Positions 17,982-26,290 of a DNA stretch of 64,000 nt are shown one piece after another; the stretch's first letter is position 1, and each line of letters opens with the position of its first letter. The notes beneath the pieces were generated by a model. The model was not told where the DNA came from. It searched no databases and saw only the letters and a program-made list of their open reading frames with translations. This DNA is from Lactobacillus sp. (lineage in GTDB: Bacteria > Bacillota > Bacilli > Lactobacillales > Lactobacillaceae): contig JAKDPD010000005.1 of NCBI GenBank assembly GCA_030455605.1, forward strand, positions 1 to 64,000. The letters are read 5' to 3'. The translations under genes were made by a program, and so were the position numbers.

Positions 17982-19388
17982 TTACGGATTTTTAATGAAA
18001 TAGACCCGTTTCGGACTCGCAGCCCCGTAACCAAAAACTTGAATCTGACCACGTGCTAAATCGACATTAACGACGTAACCAGCAGCCTCATTAGGCTGAT
18101 CCATCTTGCGATTCAAGGCCTTATTGTACTGGGTCGTTAGCGAATAGCCTGGTCCCATTAAAGCTGAGCAATTGAACAGAATATATTGTATCCCGTTGAT
18201 TCGAAATTGATCTTCACGGTGCCGATGCCCACAGAAATAGGCAATCACATGGGCATTTTCAATCTGAGTAAAGTCAAAATCATTTGAGAGTCGAAATTCT
18301 GGTGGTACACCGCTCCCAGAATACATCCGGCCCCGCTCACGCTGGTTAAAGGCAACCAGCAATTCATGCAATGAGCGACCATTGTACTTCAGCGCATTGC
18401 CACCTTTGCGGTTAATCGGATTACCATGACTCATTAAAATAATTTGCTTACCAGCTGATTGTTCTAGAATTTCAATTAATTCTTCAACTTGGTCTTCCCG
18501 GACCGCCAAAGTGAGTTTAGCATCATAAATCTTCTGCCGCTGGCTGTTCACCACATACGGCACATCACTAGTATTGAGGCTAATAATCCGTAAATCATCG
18601 AAGTCAAAATAGCAGACCCCATGCTGACGAGAAACATACTGAACCTTGGGTTGATCATACATTGCTGGCCACATAATATGCTCAAATTCATTTTCCGGGA
18701 ATGAGGCACTCAAATCATGGTGTTCATCAAACTTATCATTTTCATCGTGATTGCCCTTAAGCATTAAGAATGGCACCTGCTCACTCTTAAAAGCACGCGC
18801 AATTTTATGGAGCTCATTCTCACCAATGAGGCCAGCATCAGAACCGTCAATCCAATCGCCAAGATGCGCCTTGAGATCAAGCAAATCCAAATCATCTAAG
18901 TAGGAAAATTCACGCACATGCGTCAACCCATTCCAACCATAAAAATCACTCGCATTTTTATCCTTAAAATGGGTATCGGAAATAATCCCAATATTAATGG
19001 CATTATGACCCCGACGCGTGTGGGCCTTCACATTATTGGCAAAGTTATCTAAATATTGTTCCGCTAAATAGCGACGACCAGTAGCCTTATTTTTAAACGC
19101 ACGAAAACGCCCCAAATCACTATTAAACTTGCGCACATACTCTGGTGCTAGGCGCTGCGTACTTTCAGGACTGAGTGCCTGATGCAAAACACCTTTATCA
19201 TCTTGATAAACAGTCAGCACATAATCCCCACCATTAGGCGTACCATCGGCCGCATCAACATGATAATCACCAATCGTAGTATATTGCTGCATTGGATCAA
19301 TTAGGACACTTTGCTTAGCAATACCAGCGCGGTGACGAGCACCGACTACTCTGTCAAAGACACCATGTGCATACTTAAAAATCCCCAT
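17982..19388 (-). CDS. Calcineurin-like metallophosphoesterase
   Basis: 468 aa. The two-metal phosphoesterase motifs are in order: ISDTHF, LGDWIDG, LKGNHDEND, MSHGNP and GHRHREDQ, in residues about 150-420. The N-terminal 150 residues, including DGTPNGGDYVL, are not recognised. No signal peptide is seen, so it is probably cytosolic. It follows a 161-aa unknown gene by 21 bases and likely shares its transcript. The substrate cannot be told from sequence. Confidence 0.85.
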   Translation of the reverse strand: MGIFKYAHGVFDRVVGARHRAGIAKQSVLIDPMQQYTTIGDYHVDAADGTPNGGDYVLTVYQDDKGVLHQALSPESTQRLAPEYVRKFNSDLGRFRAFKNKATGRRYLAEQYLDNFANNVKAHTRRGHNAINIGIISDTHFKDKNASDFYGWNGLTHVREFSYLDDLDLLDLKAHLGDWIDGSDAGLIGENELHKIARAFKSEQVPFLMLKGNHDENDKFDEHHDLSASFPENEFEHIMWPAMYDQPKVQYVSRQHGVCYFDFDDLRIISLNTSDVPYVVNSQRQKIYDAKLTLAVREDQVEELIEILEQSAGKQIILMSHGNPINRKGGNALKYNGRSLHELLVAFNQRERGRMYSGSGVPPEFRLSNDFDFTQIENAHVIAYFCGHRHREDQFRINGIQYILFNCSALMGPGYSLTTQYNKALNRKMDQPNEAAGYVVNVDLARGQIQVFGYGAASPKRVYFIKNP

Positions 19389-19409
19389 TTTTTGCCCCAG
19401 ATAATCAAA

Positions 19410-19895
19410 TTAAGCGTTGTGTGTTAAGGCGTAGCTAGCTAATCCAATCGATAAAAGCGCATCTTTAGACAAGACTGCCTTCAAGTCACTCAAGTCGATG
19501 GCGGCTACGGCACCGATAACTTTCAAACCATAAGTGACTAAGTGATAATCAACCTCTGGATTGTAGCGACCATCTTCATAAGGATTCTCATGATTGTAAG
19601 TTAAGTTCAACTGGTTCTGATCAACATAGCCATCAACGTGATTGGTTAAAATGCGGTCATGTAAATCACTTAACTTATCCGTCAGCGCCAACAAAGTTAA
19701 CTTGTGGTCGCTCTCAGTCTTATCGTACTGTTCTTGTGTCATCTCAAAATAGCTGGCAATTGGTGCATTCAATACCCCAAGCCCATCAATGATTTTGTAA
19801 ATCATTTCTGCGTCAAAGGGTTCTTCGCCATCTAAAAATGCTGTTTGTGCGGCAGCCAAGTTATCTGCCACCATCATTGTCTGTAACTTTTCCAT
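19410..19895 (-). CDS. Hypothetical protein in metallophosphoesterase operon
   Basis: 161 aa, acidic and predicted soluble; I do not recognise the family. It begins MEKLQTMMVADNLAAAQ and has GGAGG 7 bases upstream. The C-terminal 40 residues are mildly hydrophobic (VIGAVAAIDLS) but do not look like a clear membrane helix. It is the first gene of the unit with the phosphoesterase, so a linked role is inferred. Confidence 0.7.
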   Translation of the reverse strand: MEKLQTMMVADNLAAAQTAFLDGEEPFDAEMIYKIIDGLGVLNAPIASYFEMTQEQYDKTESDHKLTLLALTDKLSDLHDRILTNHVDGYVDQNQLNLTYNHENPYEDGRYNPEVDYHLVTYGLKVIGAVAAIDLSDLKAVLSKDALLSIGLASYALTHNA

Positions 19896-19993
19896 TTTGG
19901 ACCTCCTGAAAATTCATCTATCATTATAGCAAAAAAGCGACAATTCTGATTTTTTATCCCATAAATTTGCTTTTCTTAATTCTTTTGAAACAA

Positions 19994-20021
19994 AAAGAGA
20001 AGTAGTCTCCTACTTCTCTTT
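19994..20021 (-). terminator. Terminator of the phn operon
   Basis: AAAGAGAAGTAG, TCTC loop, CTACTTCTCTTT. It lies directly after the last permease stop on the minus strand and upstream of the 161-aa protein gene. Confidence 0.85.
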
Positions 20022-20024
20022 CAC

Positions 20025-20837
20025 TTACACGAGTCGGGCCCGAATCCAACCGGATAGCCAATCGACTAAGACGACCATGACAATGATTCCGAGTAAGATA
20101 ATGCCAACCCGATCCCATTGCCGGTATTGCAAGGCAATAATCAACGGATAACCAATCCCACCAGCCCCAACTAATCCTAAAATGGAAGCCGATCTTAACG
20201 AAACATCAAAGCGGTAAAGCGTATTAGAAATGAGTGCGGGTAATAAATTCGGTAACGTAGCAAACATCATGATGTGCCACTTAGAACCACCAGTAGCCGT
20301 AACCGCTTCATTGGCCCCTTCTTCTAAGTTCTCAATTGCTTCAGAGAACAGCTTTGCGAGCATCCCGACGGAGTGAAAACCTAAAGCAAGCACCCCAGCA
20401 GCTGAACCGGGGCCAACTGCTTTAATAAACATCAGTGCTAGCACAATCTCGGGAAAGGAACGAATAACGGCAAGCACAATCTTACCTAATCGAGCTGACC
20501 ACCAACGTTTATATTTAGTATGAGCTGACCAGAAAGCGAACGGGACAGAAATAATCGCTGAGATAAAGGTTCCTAAGAAGGCAATACACATCGTCTCCCA
20601 TAATTCAGACACCAAATCTTCCCCATCACCGGTATAAACATAATGCCAATCGGGATGAAAAATTCCTTTAAAGATGGCACCTGCAATCTGACCGGCACTT
20701 GCTTTAATCCCACCGAAATCCATATCCGTAAAGGACCAAGCAATGAGGGCAATCGCAGCAATGGCAATTAGCCAATGCCAGCAAACTTTGAGTTTATTAG
20801 TGGTTTGCGGGACTAATTTTTGATAACTTGTTTCCAT
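20025..20837 (-). CDS. phnE: Phosphonate-type ABC transporter permease (second)
   Basis: 270-aa membrane permease of the PhnE family with about six hydrophobic segments. The cytoplasmic EAA-type loop is EAIENLEEGANEAVTATGGSKWHIM. It overlaps the upstream permease by one base (TAATG), which indicates translational coupling. With PhnC, PhnD and the first permease it forms an importer for phosphonate-like or other phosphorus compounds. No C-P lyase or other catabolic gene is nearby, so the substrate is open. Confidence 0.92.
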   Translation of the reverse strand: METSYQKLVPQTTNKLKVCWHWLIAIAAIALIAWSFTDMDFGGIKASAGQIAGAIFKGIFHPDWHYVYTGDGEDLVSELWETMCIAFLGTFISAIISVPFAFWSAHTKYKRWWSARLGKIVLAVIRSFPEIVLALMFIKAVGPGSAAGVLALGFHSVGMLAKLFSEAIENLEEGANEAVTATGGSKWHIMMFATLPNLLPALISNTLYRFDVSLRSASILGLVGAGGIGYPLIIALQYRQWDRVGIILLGIIVMVVLVDWLSGWIRARLV

Positions 20838-21637
20838 TACCGCATCAACGCCTCCCGTGACTTCGACGAAATATAGTCAATTAGCACGACGACTACAATG
20901 ATGATAATAATAATGGTACCCGTTCGCGCATAGTCAAAGACTTGCAACGTTTGCTGCAGGTAAAGACCAATCCCACCAGCACCAATATAACCCAGCACAG
21001 TTGAAGCCCGCACATTAATTTCAAACGCATAGAGCACATAAGAAATAAAGTAGGTCATAACTTGTGGCAAAATTGCCACTTGAATAATTTGCCATTTATT
21101 CGCACCTACTGCGGTTAAGGCCTCAATCGGACCAGGATCAATGGTTTCAATTGCTTCATAGAAGAGTTTAACCACCACCCCAAAGGTAAAGACGGATAGT
21201 GCTAACACCCCGGCAACTGGACCAATGCCGACAATAGCGACAAAGATAGCACCTAAGAGTAAGTCCGGAATCGTCCGAATGATATTCATCACAAAACGCA
21301 AGACCGCCGTGACTAAGCGATTTTTAATAACATTACGCGCAATGAGTAACGAATACACAAACGCGACAATCGAGCCAAAGAAAGTACCCAAGATTGCAAT
21401 TTTAATGGTCTGAATGACCAACGGAATGACAGTGCCAGAATAACTCCAGTCAGGCTTGGCCATTGCGACAAAAATTTCAGTAAAGTTACCGAAGTTGGCA
21501 AACAGTGCTGGGAGTGACGTATTAGTTACCTGAGTTGAAACAACTAACCCACCTATGAGCACCACGAGCCATAGAAGATTCATGACCCTAAGCTTTTTAC
21601 GCGGTAGCGTCAACAAATCCGTTGCGGGTTTGGTCAT
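20837..21637 (-). CDS. phnE: Phosphonate-type ABC transporter permease (first)
   Basis: 266-aa permease paralogous to the next gene, with the EAA-type loop [23 protein letters not shown]. The stop and start overlap with phnC as ATGA (4 bases), so translation is coupled. Two different PhnE permeases in one operon suggest a heterodimeric channel, as in many Firmicutes phn clusters. Confidence 0.92.
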   Translation of the reverse strand: MTKPATDLLTLPRKKLRVMNLLWLVVLIGGLVVSTQVTNTSLPALFANFGNFTEIFVAMAKPDWSYSGTVIPLVIQTIKIAILGTFFGSIVAFVYSLLIARNVIKNRLVTAVLRFVMNIIRTIPDLLLGAIFVAIVGIGPVAGVLALSVFTFGVVVKLFYEAIETIDPGPIEALTAVGANKWQIIQVAILPQVMTYFISYVLYAFEINVRASTVLGYIGAGGIGLYLQQTLQVFDYARTGTIIIIIIVVVVLIDYISSKSREALMR

Positions 21638-22416
21638 GATTGCGCCACCCCCTTACCAACACCGCCATTATAGATGTCATTAAAGACCGCTTCAGGCGTA
21701 TCACTCATCTGCCCATCATAAACGATTTCTCCGGCACGAACGCCAACCACTCGTTGGCCAAATTCACGTGCCAAAGCTACTGAGTGTAAATTGGCAACAA
21801 CCGTCATGCCATACTTCTCATTCAACATTTTTAAATCATTCATGACCTTACGTGAGGTTTGTGGATCAAGTGATGCAGTCGGTTCATCGGCTAGAATCAG
21901 TTGCGGATTCTGGGCCAGAACACGTGCAATCGAAACCCGCTGTTGTTGTCCACCAGACAATTCATCAGCCCGGCTATAAACCTTATCTGCTAAACCAACT
22001 TGTTGCAAAGCTTCATAAGCGGTCTGCTTATCTGCTTTAGAAAACAGATTGAACGTTGTTTTCCAAGTTGGGTAATAAGCAATGCGGCCCGTCAGCACGT
22101 TACGTAGCACACTAGAGCGCTTGACAAGATTAAAATTTTGAAAAATCATGCCAATATTGCACCGCAATAAACGTAAGGCTTTACCGCGAGCTGAGGTAAT
22201 TGACTCACCTGCAATTAGAATTTCACCTGAGGTGATATCTTGCAGACGGTTAATGGATCTTAAGAGCGTCGATTTACCCGCACCAGATAGCCCCACGATG
22301 ACGACAAACTCACCCTGAGCAATCTTAAGATTGATATTTTTGAGTCCAACAGTGCCATCAGGATAAACTTTTGAAACCTTGGTACATTCAATCATTGGCT
22401 TAGTTGTAGCTGCCAT
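21634..22416 (-). CDS. phnC: Phosphonate-type ABC transporter ATP-binding protein
   Basis: 260-aa ATPase that energises the importer. Walker A is [11 protein letters not shown], the signature [13 protein letters not shown], Walker [13 protein letters not shown], and the switch His lies in [18 protein letters not shown] lies 12 bases before the ATG. It follows phnD by 34 bases. Confidence 0.95.
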   Translation of the reverse strand: MAATTKPMIECTKVSKVYPDGTVGLKNINLKIAQGEFVVIVGLSGAGKSTLLRSINRLQDITSGEILIAGESITSARGKALRLLRCNIGMIFQNFNLVKRSSVLRNVLTGRIAYYPTWKTTFNLFSKADKQTAYEALQQVGLADKVYSRADELSGGQQQRVSIARVLAQNPQLILADEPTASLDPQTSRKVMNDLKMLNEKYGMTVVANLHSVALAREFGQRVVGVRAGEIVYDGQMSDTPEAVFNDIYNGGVGKGVAQS

Positions 22417-22450
22417 TCTGAAACTTACTCCCTTAACTTAACGACCTAAT

Positions 22451-23380
22451 TTACTTGGTTTTAGCGGACTGAACCATCTTGTCGTAACGACGGACAATGT
22501 TGAAGTCACTATCTTTAGCGTGTACATAGCCTTCATGGCTGTAAACGCTTTCGATAACCCGCTTACCAGTTTTAGACTTACCAATGGCAATAAAGGCTTT
22601 AGCTAACTTATTGCGGAATTTGGTTGACATGTCAGACCGAACGGAAATCGTGTCATTTGGAATTGGCTTGGTAAAGTAAATTGGTACAACTAACTTCATG
22701 ATATTTGGTTTATCTGCCTTGACAATGTTACGTGCACCTTCAAAAACGAAGGCAGCATCTGTATCACCATTCAGAACATTCAAAACCGCTTGATCATGAC
22801 CAGTAACTGTGACTAATTTAGCGTCTTTTACCACGTCAAGGCCCTTTTGCTTCAATTCAGCTACTGGGAAGACATACCCGGCTGAAGAAGTTGGGTTTTG
22901 AACAGAAATGCTCTTCCCCTTTAAATCCTTCCAAGACTTAATCTTAGATGATTTCTTAACAATAATTTCAGCACGGTACGAACGAACTAATTGCTTAGTC
23001 ATTTCACCACCTGGTTGCTTAATACCATAGCGTTCAGCTTGTAACAAGACATCAGCCGCATTTTGCTTATGAGCTAATACGTAACCATCTGGTGGTAGAA
23101 AACCAACGTCAACCTTCTTCGACTTCATCGCTTCAACCACAGTATTATAGTCAGTTGACATAGTCACTTGAACTGGAATCCCTAAGCGACTTGATAACAT
23201 CTTAGCAAGCGGCTTAGCACGCGATTCCAACTTATTAGCAGCTAGACTCGGTACAAACTGTACGACTAATTTCTTTGGCGTATAGCTCTTGCTATTACTA
23301 CTGCTCTTACCACAAGCAGTTAAAGCCAAAGTGACCACTAAAGCCGCAGTTGTTACGAGCAACTTCTTGAACTTCTTCAT
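22451..23380 (-). CDS. phnD: Phosphonate-type ABC transporter substrate-binding lipoprotein
   Basis: Extracellular lipoprotein of the PhnD family. The signal peptide starts MKKFKKLLV and ends with lipobox LTAC, so Cys would be lipidated. The binding domain runs from about residue 40 to the end, with the family segments FVPSLAANKLE and SVQNPTSSAGYVFP. Starting at 23380 (GAGGAGG at 7 bases) gives 309 aa; the track's 34 extra residues have no support. First of four transporter genes, preceded by a possible 35-aa membrane ORF. Confidence 0.93.
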   Translation of the reverse strand: MKKFKKLLVTTAALVVTLALTACGKSSSNSKSYTPKKLVVQFVPSLAANKLESRAKPLAKMLSSRLGIPVQVTMSTDYNTVVEAMKSKKVDVGFLPPDGYVLAHKQNAADVLLQAERYGIKQPGGEMTKQLVRSYRAEIIVKKSSKIKSWKDLKGKSISVQNPTSSAGYVFPVAELKQKGLDVVKDAKLVTVTGHDQAVLNVLNGDTDAAFVFEGARNIVKADKPNIMKLVVPIYFTKPIPNDTISVRSDMSTKFRNKLAKAFIAIGKSKTGKRVIESVYSHEGYVHAKDSDFNIVRRYDKMVQSAKTK

Positions 23381-23460
23381 CTCTGTCCTCCTCAAACACA
23401 ATCCAGCAATTATCTTCTGGCATAAAAAAGACTTAATAAAATCACTTGTCAGTAATTCCA

Positions 23461-23568
23461 TTAAGTCAAATTTATATACCAAATTAAAGCAAAAACAAAG
23501 ATACCAGTCCCTACGCTAAAAGTAGCAACCATGAATGCAGTCACATTATCATATACTCGCTCCTGCAT
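23461..23568 (-). CDS. Candidate 35-aa single-pass membrane peptide
   Basis: Too short for the track. ATG at 23568 follows GGGAGGG by about 7 bases and reads MQERVYDNVTAFMVATFSVG and on, ending in YINLT. The central 20 residues (about 12-31) are hydrophobic enough for one membrane helix. It lies 80 bases upstream of phnD on the same strand, behind a possible promoter, so it may be the first gene of the phn transcript. No homologue is known to me; a leader peptide or transporter accessory peptide is possible. Confidence 0.5.
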   Translation of the reverse strand: MQERVYDNVTAFMVATFSVGTGIFVFALIWYINLT

Positions 23569-23606
23569 CCTAGTACCCTCCCTCGTCCAGCACTGTTATC
23601 ACAACA

Positions 23607-23635
23607 ATAATACCAGAAATAAGGGACAGTTTAAA
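23607..23635 (-). promoter_or_regulatory. Candidate promoter for the small ORF and phn operon
   Basis: Minus-strand TGGTATTAT (extended -10, 23607-23615) about 40 bases before the 35-aa ORF, with a weak TTAAAC hexamer 16 bases further upstream. Confidence 0.45.
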
Positions 23636-23695
23636 GTAAATCTTACTAAAAGACGGATAACCGCTTAAAAGCAGTAATTTTGGTCAAGACCAAAG

Positions 23696-24175
23696 TTAAC
23701 GGGACTTAAGTGGCTGATTTTGTAAATCAGTACGGATAATCAACACATCTGCGAGAGCATGCTGATTGGCATACGAAGTCACTGAGCCCATTAACATCCG
23801 TTCAACGACGTTAAGACCCGTTGCCCCCATCACAATCAAATGATTGTGATGGTCTTTAATGAAATCGTACGCAATGACCCGTTTAGGACTGCCATAACGA
23901 ATATGATAAGCGACATCACTCACTTTAAATTCAGCTAATGCCCGTGCTTTGAGACTCTTTAAGTAATCTTCTGAGTCCTGGGTTAATTGATAAATGGCAT
24001 CCCCTGATACTAATGTATCCTGCATCTCACCCATAAATTGTCTCGTATCAATGACATTCAAAAGATCAATATGAGCGCCATCAGCAGCTGCCATCTGACA
24101 TGCTTTATCAAAAGCGAGTTCAGCCGCATCTGAACCATCAACGGGAACTAAAATGTTATTTTTCTGATCTGCCAT
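23696..24175 (-). CDS. Universal stress protein (UspA family)
   Basis: 159-aa USP. It has the N-terminal beta strand and loop ILVPVDGSDAAELAF and the nucleotide-binding pattern GATGLNVVERMLMGSVT (G-2x-G-9x-G-S/T), so it probably binds ATP. I start at 24175 (MADQKN), 10 bases after AGGAAG; the track start is a GTG without a ribosome site. Single gene with its own promoter. Confidence 0.92.
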   Translation of the reverse strand: MADQKNNILVPVDGSDAAELAFDKACQMAAADGAHIDLLNVIDTRQFMGEMQDTLVSGDAIYQLTQDSEDYLKSLKARALAEFKVSDVAYHIRYGSPKRVIAYDFIKDHHNHLIVMGATGLNVVERMLMGSVTSYANQHALADVLIIRTDLQNQPLKSR

Positions 24176-24242
24176 GGTATTCACGCTTCCTAATTTTGAC
24201 ACTTATGTTAATCGACCATAAGGTCGCTTCTATGATACTTAT

Positions 24243-24270
24243 ATTTTAGCATAAGCCGACATCATGTTAA
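24243..24270 (-). promoter_or_regulatory. Promoter of the usp gene
   Basis: Minus strand: TTAACA, 16-base spacer, then TAAAAT preceded by TGC (extended -10). It lies about 70 bases upstream of the usp start. Confidence 0.6.
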
Positions 24271-24299
24271 TTGTTTCCAGCGTGAAATCCTGTTAAAAT
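24271..24299 (+). promoter_or_regulatory. Promoter of the phosphatase gene
   Basis: TTGTTT, 17-base spacer, TAAAAT with an upstream TGT (extended -10). It is back to back with the usp promoter, so the two share a compact divergent control region that also holds the small hairpin GACC-ATAA-GGTC near 24214. Confidence 0.6.
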
Positions 24300-24335
24300 G
24301 TTGTTTACGCATTACATAGGAAAGCAGGTAATCAG

Positions 24336-25139
24336 GTGCCTAAAAAACTCACGCATCAACTCATTGGCGTTACCAGTGGCCGCAATTTTCGCGAGCTTGG
24401 TGGTTATCGAACCTTATCTGGCAAAACCATTAAATACCATAAACTCATTAGAACCGGTAACTGGTCAAACTTATCACCGGCTGGTCAAACTTACTTACAT
24501 CAATATGGTGTCAAAACCATCATCGATTTTCGCTCACAAGTCGAAGTTACTAAGGGACCTGATCGTGTTCCTGAGGACACGCGTTATCATTACGCTCCCG
24601 TCTTTAGCACCGATTTAACCAATGCTTCTAAGGGCATGAATGATTTAAACGTGTCAGCACATGACGATGGTCGCTTTGGCTTTAAGAACATGATTTCGGC
24701 TTACGAAGATATGATTCAAAGTAGCTCCGCCCAAAAGGCTTATCGGACTTTCTTCGACCTGCTCTTAGCTAATACCGCTGCAAACGAAGCGGTCGCGTTC
24801 CACTGCACCGCAGGTAAGGATCGGACTGGCTTTGCGGCCTTGCTCGCTTTAACCGCGCTGGGTGTGCCACTCACCACCATTAAAACGGACTATTTACTCA
24901 CTAATATCACGACCCAAGATTTTGTCAGCGGGATGCTGAACAAGGCCAGCCAGCATGGTGCCAATCACAACGTGTTACAAGCTATCCGTGATATTCAAAG
25001 CGTGCGCCCAGAATATTTGGACCACAGCTTGAAGCTCATTAATCATGACTATAACGGGTTAAATGCTTATCTGCACCAAGTGATGCACCTTTCAAGTGCC
25101 GATATCATGGAATTACGTCATATTTATCTCACTGCTTAA
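24336..25139 (+). CDS. Protein tyrosine/serine phosphatase-like protein
   Basis: 267 aa with the Cys-x5-Arg phosphatase loop HCTAGKDRTG, the general-acid region upstream and the family opening SGRNFRELGGY. It belongs to the bacterial Tyr/Ser phosphatase group related to MptpB and LipA-type enzymes; lipid phosphate substrates are equally possible. It uses a GTG start with GGAAAG upstream. No signal peptide is seen. Confidence 0.9.
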   Translation: MPKKLTHQLIGVTSGRNFRELGGYRTLSGKTIKYHKLIRTGNWSNLSPAGQTYLHQYGVKTIIDFRSQVEVTKGPDRVPEDTRYHYAPVFSTDLTNASKGMNDLNVSAHDDGRFGFKNMISAYEDMIQSSSAQKAYRTFFDLLLANTAANEAVAFHCTAGKDRTGFAALLALTALGVPLTTIKTDYLLTNITTQDFVSGMLNKASQHGANHNVLQAIRDIQSVRPEYLDHSLKLINHDYNGLNAYLHQVMHLSSADIMELRHIYLTA

Positions 25140-25162
25140 CCAATGGTTAAGCAGTTTTTTTG
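25131..25162 (+). terminator. Terminator overlapping the phosphatase stop
   Basis: ACTGCTTAACC, AAT loop, GGTTAAGCAGT and seven T. The stop codon TAA lies inside the 5' arm. Confidence 0.9.
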
Positions 25163-25166
25163 ATAC

Positions 25167-25643
25167 CTAGAGTGAACTATGCTGGGTTAAAAAAGCGCCA
25201 ATTGCCGCTGGATCTTTGAGATTCAAAAAAGTTCGCAAGCTGTTCACTGGCGTCTGCACCAAAAAAGCCATCACCTCAGCTAACAATTGTGCTTGACCAT
25301 CAGGTTTAGTATCTAGCAGGACAAATAAAAAGCTCACTTCTAGCGCCTCACTGGGATTAACCAAGTGATGAAAAACCACTGGGTTCTTCAGTGCTACGGG
25401 TACAATCAACTGACTTGTCACAAACTGTCCTTCGGTATGCGGGAGTGCAATATTAGGGAGCTCTGCGCCTAATTGGTCAGTTTTGAGTCCCGTCGGGAAA
25501 TGTTGTTCACGGTGCAAAACTTGACTAAGAAAATCGCCTTTCACTGCACCCAAGTCGAGCAGCTGGTGGTAAATTTCGGACAGCAAATCGATTTGATTAG
25601 TCTGCTCACTGACGAAGATAGCATCCGCGCTAATATGTGTCAT
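25167..25643 (-). CDS. Orphan PTS EIIA component (fructose/galactitol type)
   Basis: 158-aa EIIA of the PTS type-2 (mannitol/fructose-like) family. The phosphorylated His is in NIALPHTEG. It has no EIIB or EIIC beside it, so it may act with a distant permease or as a regulator. An AAAGGAG lies upstream of the ATG, and a cre-like palindrome follows 28 bases upstream, pointing to catabolite control. Confidence 0.85.
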   Translation of the reverse strand: MTHISADAIFVSEQTNQIDLLSEIYHQLLDLGAVKGDFLSQVLHREQHFPTGLKTDQLGAELPNIALPHTEGQFVTSQLIVPVALKNPVVFHHLVNPSEALEVSFLFVLLDTKPDGQAQLLAEVMAFLVQTPVNSLRTFLNLKDPAAIGAFLTQHSSL

Positions 25644-25670
25644 AAAATAATATCTCCTTTATAACCACAA

Positions 25671-25684
25671 TTTAAGCGCTTTAA
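25671..25684. promoter_or_regulatory. cre-like site upstream of the orphan EIIA
   Basis: TTTAAGCGCTTTAA contains the AAGCGCTT core of CcpA operators, but the outer TG/CA pair is replaced. Position just before a PTS gene supports it; the sequence match is only partial. Confidence 0.4.
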
Positions 25685-25777
25685 TGATATTTTTCAAGTT
25701 AAGGTCTTAAAAAACGGCCCTAGTGATGATAAAGTTAACTAAGTGGAATTATCACATTATTTGAATGAGGTATTATT

Positions 25778-26254
25778 ATGACAGCAAAAAAGACCCTTTA
25801 TTTTGGGGCTGGCTGGTTTAGTGACAAGCAAAACCAAGCCTATGCCGCTGCAATGAAGGCACTAAAAGCAAATCCTAGCGTTGACATCGAAAACAGTTAT
25901 GTCCCGCTGGCACACCAATATAAGGGCATCAGAGTCGATGAACACCCTGAATACTTGCATGACCGCGAATGGGCAACTGCCACTTATCAAGGCGACTTAG
26001 TTGGGATTCGTTCCTCTGATTTCGTCTTAGGAGTTTACTTACCAGATGAAGAAGACGCTGGTTTGTGTATGGAAATGGGCTACGCACAGGGCCAGGGCAA
26101 ATACATTATGCTGGTCATTCCCGATGAGGATTACGGCAAGCCTATCAACCTGATGAGCTGGGGGGTAGCTGATAATGTCATTAAGATGAGCGAATTAGCC
26201 AGCTACAACTTTAATCAACCTGGTTTCAATTTCTACGACGGTGCTGTTTATTAA
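25778..26254 (+). CDS. ntd: Nucleoside 2-deoxyribosyltransferase
   Basis: 158 aa, the normal length for lactobacillus N-deoxyribosyltransferases, which swap bases on deoxyribosides for nucleotide salvage in the cytosol. The opening LYFGAGWFSDKQNQAY and the catalytic-Glu segment GLCMEMGYAQGQ fit the family. Residues near the start and C-terminus (NFNQPGFNFYDGAVY) match as well. A GAGG lies upstream of the ATG. It stands alone, downstream of no related gene. Confidence 0.93.
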   Translation: MTAKKTLYFGAGWFSDKQNQAYAAAMKALKANPSVDIENSYVPLAHQYKGIRVDEHPEYLHDREWATATYQGDLVGIRSSDFVLGVYLPDEEDAGLCMEMGYAQGQGKYIMLVIPDEDYGKPINLMSWGVADNVIKMSELASYNFNQPGFNFYDGAVY

Positions 26255-26290
26255 AACGACCGGCTAAAAAATATTATTTATGGAGGAATC

